DNA of 64,000 nt, from NCBI GenBank assembly GCA_963971425.1, contig OZ020517.1, forward strand, positions 8,372,501-8,436,500, read 5' to 3'. Source of the DNA: Bryoerythrophyllum caledonicum. Lineage: Eukaryota; Streptophyta; Bryopsida; Pottiales; Pottiaceae. Position 1 is the stretch's first letter. Each line of letters opens with the position of its first letter. The notes under the pieces were generated by a model. It ran no database searches and was not told where the DNA came from. It worked only from the letters and a program-made list of their open reading frames with translations. Below, in pieces: positions 58,205 to 64,000 of the stretch. The position numbers and the translations under genes are program-made.

Positions 58205-58472
58205 TAGGAAGCTTAAAAACTCTCTCAAGAGGCAAGCTTGAAATCTCTCTCTCAAGAGGGAAGCTTGAAAACTCTCTCAAGAGGCAAGCTTGAAATCTCT
58301 CTCTCAAGAGGGAAGCTTGAAAACTCTCTCAAGAGGCAAGCTTGAAGGTCTCTCTCTCAAGAGGCAAGCTTGAAGTCTCTCTCTCAAGAGGCTAGCTTGA
58401 AAATTCTCTCTCAAGAGGTAAGCTTGAAAACTCTCTCAAGAGGCAAGCTTGAAAACTCTCTCTCGAAAGGCA
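58205..58472. repeat. Minisatellite, AAGCTTGAAAACTCTCTCAAGAGGC units
   Basis: About ten tandem units of 25-28 bases; CTCTCTCAAGAG is itself palindromic (CTCTxxxxxxAGAG), so single units could fold. It lies just downstream of the MYB gene (which is on the minus strand), between it and the AT tract. Confidence 0.9.
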
Positions 58473-58699
58473 AGCCTAAGAATTCGTTAAATCCATCATC
58501 GCTAACCCTTTAAGGGCAAGCTGGCCCAATTTGGATGGCCAAAAATATTTTAAGAAAGTAGGAGTGGATGCCTGAATCAACCTTGCAATCCTTGCCTTGG
58601 TTTTTGTCAGCTGAATTGGACTGTGGGTGTGTACAATTCAGCCGTCTTCTTGGCCAGCCATTGCCGCCCGTCGTGCTCGAAGGGCTTACTAAGCCATGT

Positions 58700-60409
58700 C
58701 TACTCCGGGAAGTCCCACAACATCATCTTGGGGCTGAAGGATTCCAACTGATCAAGGAGACGCATCCCGGTCGGAGTTCCAGGGCTCTGGAACACGCCAG
58801 GGCTGATGGAGTGACTGGCTTGACCGCTGGTGATGGGCGTCACAAGCGACCCACTGAAGCTCCTCTGAACCTGGAAATCCGCAGATTCCTGCTTCTGATA
58901 ATTCATCCTGATGCCCACATTACCATCCCATGATGCCTGCGTTTGGTTCACAGCTGAATCAGGTACCTGCACTGAGCCAGACATCTCATGGTCGTGGTCT
59001 TGCTTTGGGAGCGCACTCAGCCACCGCATCATGAAATCCGGTCGACTTGGTTGGACTGGTAGACTTGATACTGGCTCTGCAACCCTAGTGTTTTCTTGGA
59101 AGCTAGATGAGGAGGACAATATGTCATGACTTCTCTCATGACCATGAACAACGTCGGCTAGTGTGTCAGGTTGGCTTGACTGGCCCATATACTCACTGGC
59201 AGCTTGAAAGTTGTTTGGCTGGTACATGTGTTCACTAGACTCGTGGCCCGGGCTAGGCGAGTGCATGGAGAGCTCTGAGCCGCTGCTAGCACTCATGTGG
59301 TCCATGCTGTGGGAGTTGCTGGGAGTACCGACTTTCTCCGGGGCCATGTCATGACTCGCATTCACGCGAGCAGCGTTGATGGGAGAAGCCTGGTTCGTGA
59401 ACGCAGCAGTTACACTAGGGTTGTTTCTTCCCAAGTCTTGAACTGCTTTGTTCAGCATTCCGTCTCGGAAGTACCTTCGGGCTGCTTCCTCCGCCACCTG
59501 AAGATGCAATTAATGGACAAATCCCACGTTAGAAAAAGCGTGTCCTGGAGGGAATCAATTTATAAGACAAGGATTTAGGAGTTTTGATTGAGTTGATTAC
59601 CTGGATGGATCCAGATGCCTGAGAGGATTGAGCCATGGTGCCGGCCAGGTCTCTGAGCAGGTCGGCGATGGGCTTGTGCGTGACGGGGTCGATGCCCATG
59701 TCGCACAGCTTCTTCTTCAGCCGTGTGTTCCAGTGATTCTTGATGTCGTTGTCGGTTCTTCCAGGCAGCTGGGCGGCGATGAGTGACCACCTGCGGGACA
59801 TTCCCCAATTGATAAGTCATTTGTCTTCTTTCCGCAACCCCAAGAGGAATTGTCTACACTAACTAATGGCCTACTTCAAACACTACCACATTCTTCGTAT
59901 AATCCTGGCGTGCACCTAGATGAGAGGTGAATCTTCATCAACCAGACGGACTAATTACCTGCTTCCGTGTGCTGCATGAAGGTTGACAATGAGATCCTCT
60001 TCCTCGAGGGTGAAACTTCCATGGCGAATATCCGGTCGCAGATAGTTCGTCCACCGCAGACGGCAGCTCTTCCCACATCTCTGAAGCCCTGCGCCCAAAA
60101 ATAACCACACATATCTGAATTACACAACCTCATGATCCGTTCTCATCATGTCGCCGGAAGGAATTCTTGTTAAGCTAGCTGTTAGAATATGATCAATGGT
60201 TTCATTCTCATGAGAAAAATGCACCGGTTGCGTATACATCATCCTTCCGAAGGCGATTGCTGATGATGTGATTTACCTGCTTTCTTCCCAACACTGCGCC
60301 AATGGCCCGCTCCGTACGTCTCCACATACTTGCGCAGCTTCTCATCCTCTTCCGCATCCCACGCTCCTTTTCGCAGGTCCTCGTCTTTCTCCTTCGGCAG
60401 CCGCGGCAT
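58700..60409 (-). CDS. R2R3-MYB transcription factor, MYB80/MYB35-like, 4 exons
   Basis: Minus strand; CDS join of 60409-60277, 60088-59959, 59790-59601, 59497-58700 (416 aa), all GT-AG and in frame. R2 has W17, W37 and W57 ([32 protein letters not shown]); R3 has F70, W89 and W108 ([30 protein letters not shown]). The two intron positions in the MYB domain (after codon 44 and in codon 88) are the usual plant ones. The signature [20 protein letters not shown], and [15 protein letters not shown] in the C-terminal part, resemble the MYB80 (MYB103) and MYB35 group, which in flowering plants regulates tapetum and pollen wall. The residue that would be R/K in the bHLH-binding motif is N80, so bHLH binding is unlikely. 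The C-terminal region is Ser/Gln/His-rich. Start: first ATG at 60409, just before the conserved MYB repeat. Confidence 0.94.
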
Positions 60410-61100
60410 GATCTTTACCCTGGTTGGTGGATGTATACAAACTCTCCCACCTTCGATCAGACTAAAATCACTGAACAATGGGCAGGCTCTGATTGATTCT
60501 CAAGCTCGATTGCAGAGTCTTTCGATACTAGATGAATTAACTGTATATATGCAGCGAGAGAACCAACTGCTGATCTGATCAACCCCAAGTGAGCTTTCAA
60601 CTTGTTTAGATAAGAGAGGTCACTCTGTTGAGCATAGAAGTGGTTCGATGTCTAAAAGTGGCACTGATCACAATAAAGATTGAAATTAAGACCATATAAT
60701 TTAGGAATAAGCTATTGAATAAGGATTGAATCACATCAAGTCCAGCTAGCGAGCGGACCAGCTGAGTGAACTTTCAAGAGAGGTCACGCGGTTGAGGTAG
60801 CTGGAAGTCCAAAGCTGGTGGCAATGATCTCTATATAGCGAGCAGTCACCCCGGCGGACACGTGAGGACATCCTGGCCAAGCTGAGATTCAGCTGACCAG
60901 TCCAAACAGCCGAGGTAGACCACAATATGGGCGGCGAAAGCGCTCGAACTGGCGCAGCTAGCTGCACCTGCGCAGGCACCTTCCCTCGCTGCCGGCCGCA
61001 GCCTTCACGTCTACGGCGATCGGAGGCGGATGCAGACCAGCGGATCATCGAAAGCAACAACACGAGGTGCCTGGCTCAGAGCATGACCAGCAGTTGTGGA
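60410..61100 (-). promoter_or_regulatory. MYB upstream region
   Basis: Region 5' of the minus-strand MYB gene. A TATA-like CTATATAG lies at 60831-60838, about 420 bases before the ATG, a plausible core promoter for the minus strand. A GC-richer stretch (60860-61060) follows upstream. Chance frames in it do not look like conserved protein. Confidence 0.35.
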
Positions 61101-61608
61101 TTCTTTTTCACCTGGACTGCCAGTATCTTTCAATCGGTAAGGTCCAACTTCTCAAAAGTTTCACCACATCATCTCATACAAGTTTAGAAGAAGATCCTAC
61201 GGGTTACCCTCTAAGAAGCTCATCGTCCTGGAGGAAGAAGTTGCCGACGTGGCGCAGTAGTAAGTGTGCAGTGGACGCCAAGAGTGAGCTCCACTTCCGA
61301 CGCTGTATGTTGACTCTCACTAGCAAATGATAATGCAGCAAGTACCTGTTTGCATGTCGATGATTCTTTTTTCAGAATTCACCGACAAAAAGAATAACCT
61401 GGACTCCGTCAGGTTGGTGACGATACCTGGTGACGTCAAAGTGTGAGCAACGTGCTGTATTGCATTCAATGAATACGATACGCGTTTAAGTTCACTGGAG
61501 TCGTCGTCGGAGTCGGAGTCGGAGTCGTCGTTTGGGGTGCCGTGATTCTAGACAGTCTCAAGCCTGATGAAATGTCCAGGAAATTTGGTCTTTCAAGTCC
61601 TTTAACTC
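61101..61608. other. Intergenic, no gene seen
   Basis: A run of GGAGTC/GTCGTC words near 61495-61535 (GTCGGAGTCGGAGTCGGAGT). Otherwise nothing recognised. Confidence 0.4.
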
Positions 61609-62337
61609 TTAACCCTTAGGGCCGCTTCACACCAAGCCGAGTCCAAACCATGGCGAGAGTTCAAACTTTTAATTAAAAAAAACATTAAAATATATATATA
61701 TTGAAGCCTTTAGGCGGCTGTGGTGTGAAGCCCCAAAGCCCAAGTCCAAAGTCCAAATCCCATATCATTACGCCAAAAAAAATTCAGCCAGTAAAAATCA
61801 GCCAAAAAATTTGGTCTCTTTCATCTAACGGTCTAGATCTTGTCAGATTTTGATTATTTTATTGAAATAATCGACAGACTCTCAAAGGAAGTTTGGGTCG
61901 ACTAAAATCGGCGATCCAAGTTTTGCTCGAGAGTTTGTCGCCTTGGCGCCAAAACTCTCCAAAAGTACTGCCATGTAGGCACATTGGAAGACGACGACCT
62001 TTAAACTTTGGCCTTTGGTGTGAAGGCAGAGAGGCCGGACTTTGGCCATTCAAGCAATCTCATTGGTGGAAACCAACGGGCCCTTGATTTAGGCGTTAGG
62101 TGTGAAGCCGCCTTTAAACGTTAGAAAGTGCCGCTAGTGGCCACAATATTCTACACGTATAATGTAGTATTTGAAAAATGATAAGGTTGAGATATAGAAA
62201 TTACTTCCAAATGAAAGATGTTAGCTGAAGAATTTTCAATCCAAAGGTGTAAGTCTTACAAGACTTAAGTACTTTTTTGGTATTCTACAGAGTAAAATAT
62301 GTCCGTGTATATATGGCTCCCCATCGACGTTTAACCC
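61609..62337 (-). mobile_element. R2 MITE, interrupted by a TTA-target MITE
   Basis: TTAACCCTTA at 61609-61618, then after the inserted element TTAAACGTTAGAAAGTGCCG at 62114. The rest (AGTGGCCACAATATTCTAC, CCAAATGAAAGATG, CAATCCAAAGGTGTAAGTC) leads to the right end CGACGTTTAACCCT near 62337. The second R2 copy starts at the same terminal repeat. Confidence 0.8.
61619..62113. mobile_element. PIF/Harbinger (Tourist-like) MITE nested in R2
   Basis: Terminal inverted repeats GGGCCGCTTCACACC on the left, GGTGTGAAGCCGCCT on the right. TTA on both sides (61616-61618 and 62114-62116) is a three-base target duplication typical of the PIF/Harbinger group. An inner partial repeat of the end (GGCGGCTGTGGTGTGAAGCC, about 61710) is also present. 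495 bases; no transposase. Confidence 0.85.
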
Positions 62338-62572
62338 TGAAATGACAGTTGGCAACCGCATATATAAGGACGTATTTTACTCTGTAGTCTATTAAAAAAG
62401 TGGTAAAGTCTAGCAAGACTTGCATCTTTGGATTGAAAATTCTTCAGCTAACATTTTTCATTTGGAGGTAATTTCAATATCTCAGCCTTATCATGTTCAA
62501 ATATGACATTGTACGTGTAGATACTATGGCCACCAGCGAGTCAGCGACACTTTCTGACGTTTCAGGATTAAC
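62331..62572 (+). mobile_element. R2 MITE, head-to-head with the previous copy
   Basis: Starts in the shared TTAACCCTGAAATGACAG and ends TTTCTGACGTTTCAGGATTAA. The interior is R2 in the opposite orientation to the copy at 61609-62337 (AGACTTGCATCTTTGGATTG, TTTCATTTGGAGGTAATTTC, GCCTTATCATGTTC), so the pair forms a long inverted repeat of about 220 bases per arm. Confidence 0.8.
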
Positions 62573-63100
62573 CACGAGTGAGTCCAAAAGTGGTTGTTTT
62601 TGTCACACGGTGAACACTTTAATGACGACACCTGTGACCAAGCCTGGGTACATTTCACCTTGACTCGTCACTACATCATCTACACGGTGGATACATTTCA
62701 TTACGACAAACATCACTATAGAGTTTGCTGCACATTCTCACCTCATTTGTTGAAAGCGCACTAGTCGAAGGAAGTTAAATTAGGCCATGGATCAAACATG
62801 GATGAAGTATTGGTCCACCAATTTGCAAATTACTCCAAAAGTGACCACCTATGGGCTCTCGTCCTTAAAGGATTAAAGGTCTTTGTTGTTAACCTCTAAA
62901 GGAACGAGGCATATTAATCCTTGAAGTTCCTTGACAATTTCAATAAAAAAAACTAGTCCAAAATTGCCACTATAAACAAGAGACATGAAAATCACATTTT
63001 AAAATTAAATTATGGACTTTGGCCATAAAATCTTACAGTAGACTTTTATATGAACATGCTATTTTTTTTTGAGGCAATCCACCAAATGGATATAGAGATT
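62573..63100. other. Intergenic, no gene seen
   Basis: AT-rich. No unit recognised. Confidence 0.4.
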
Positions 63101-63260
63101 AATAATATTGTTTGAAATGCAAGAATTTTTTTTCCCCTTGCCCGACAATGTGTGAAAATTTGACTTGGGTTAAAATGCCTTTTTACACATTGTTGGGCAA
63201 ATATTGAGACCATAGCTACCTGCCCGAAATGGAAAACGACCTCCAAGGGGAAATGATCTT
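63101..63260 (-). repeat. R1 fragment
   Basis: Contains CCTTGCCCGACAATGTGTGA and ACTTGGGTTAAAATGC, words of the R1 interior, in the 6.8 kb orientation. Truncated at both ends. Confidence 0.5.
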
Positions 63261-63403
63261 TTAGTGGTTAAGGGAAACTCTGCTCCATTGATTAAAAATT
63301 GCTAAAATGAACTAAAATTTGATATTGTAATCATACTAGGATTTTCATCTGAACTTATATGAGATGTTGCACCTATTACATGTTTTAGATGTTACAAAAT
63401 GGA

Positions 63404-63599
63404 CATGTATTCTACATGTATGGTGTTGTATTTGAACATGGTAAGGTTCAAGTGTTGAAATGACCTTGAAATGAAAGATGTTAGTTGAAGAATCTTCAAT
63501 TCAAAGGTGTATATATTGCTGATTTTTTATACATTTTTTGTATTCTAATTGTTAAATACGTGACCGTACATATGGTCCCTATAGACCTGTAAGGGTTGA
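63404..63599 (-). mobile_element. R2 MITE, left-truncated
   Basis: Has GTATTCTACATGTATGGTG, TGAACATGGTAAGGTTCAAG, AAATGAAAGATGTTAGTTGA and AATTCAAAGGTGTATAT, and ends in CCTGTAAGGGTTGA. The left terminal repeat is not recognisable. The remaining 400 bases of the window hold no feature I can name. Confidence 0.65.
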
Positions 63600-64000
63600 C
63601 CTTTTAGCACCCACGTCATGTTTCTCCAAAACCAAGATATGTGCTCATTTTTTTCTTTGAAGTAACTTTGATGGAATTAGAATGAATAATTTTGTATCCA
63701 ACCTTACAAAATTGGACTCAAACCATGACCTAAACTTTGGGGAAAATTTGCACAACATCCAAAGGTTGATGGAATAGATTGAAGTGGTTAAAGATACCGT
63801 ATATTCGTATTGAAAATTGTGGACTTTGGGGGGTATACTAATTTATCCATCAACGGATTCTTGCAAGAGTTTTTGTACTTTGAATAAAAGAGGTTCACAC
63901 TTCACATGTGCAGTAAGTCAATAGTTTTGCATTGACATATGATATGTAAAGAAAACATTTATACATGATTATTGATGATTTTTTGAACTTTTGTCTACTT

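Noticed and set aside
60927..61330. GC-richer frames upstream of the MYB gene as an extra gene
   Set aside because: No conserved motif, overlapping frames on both strands; more likely promoter/leader sequence.

Overview
This is a gene-poor stretch of a land-plant nuclear genome. The evidence is a plant R2R3-MYB, a STRUBBELIG-type receptor kinase, a LORELEI-like GPI-anchored protein, GT-AG introns, CCCTAAA-type telomere motifs, tRNA-derived SINEs, a RNase H-bearing LINE, Helitrons and TA/TTA-target MITEs. I cannot name the species. The low gene density, old layered repeats and somewhat divergent gene copies suggest a large-genome, perhaps non-angiosperm plant such as a lycophyte or fern; that placement is inference.

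Layout. 1-5.5 kb: LINE, SINE and MITE fragments and an (AT)n tract. 5.5-6.7 kb: a GC-rich segment bounded by two copies of one palindrome, carrying a kelch-gene fragment. 6.8-14.8 kb: MITEs, SINEs and the minus-strand copy of a duplicated segment. 15.8-18.4 kb: tandem arrays. 18.6-28.2 kb: a nearly complete but inactivated LINE (ORF1, endonuclease, reverse transcriptase, a chromodomain-like segment, an unidentified domain, RNase H, zinc knuckle). 28.2-30.1 kb: SINEs and a second LINE tail. 30.6-32.4 kb: the plus-strand copy of the duplicated segment, with a small Cys-rich ORF. 35.5-36.8 kb: LLG gene. 37.4-50.6 kb: nested MITEs, a dead DD34E Tc1-like transposase, two Helitron-like elements around a 16-bp satellite, and more LINE/SINE pieces. 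51.5-57.0 kb: 15-exon SRF receptor kinase gene. 58.7-60.4 kb: 4-exon MYB gene on the minus strand. 60.4-64 kb: nested MITEs.

I assembled three intact host genes by joining exons at GT-AG sites that keep frame throughout: LLG (167 aa), SRF (726 aa) and MYB (416 aa). LLG and SRF belong to cell-surface signalling families; the MYB resembles the MYB80/MYB35 group known for tapetum and pollen-wall regulation in flowering plants. Nothing suggests they form one unit.

The repeats record their own order of insertion: TTA-target MITE inside MITE R2, MITE R3 inside R2, another element inside R2, a SINE inside a TA-target MITE, and an element inside a SINE. R1, R2 and R3 are names used here for three families of dispersed elements. 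The most unusual items are the domain composition of the LINE, a DD34E Tc1 transposase in a plant, the Helitron-satellite-Helitron block, and an SRF intron made of repeated acceptor-like units.
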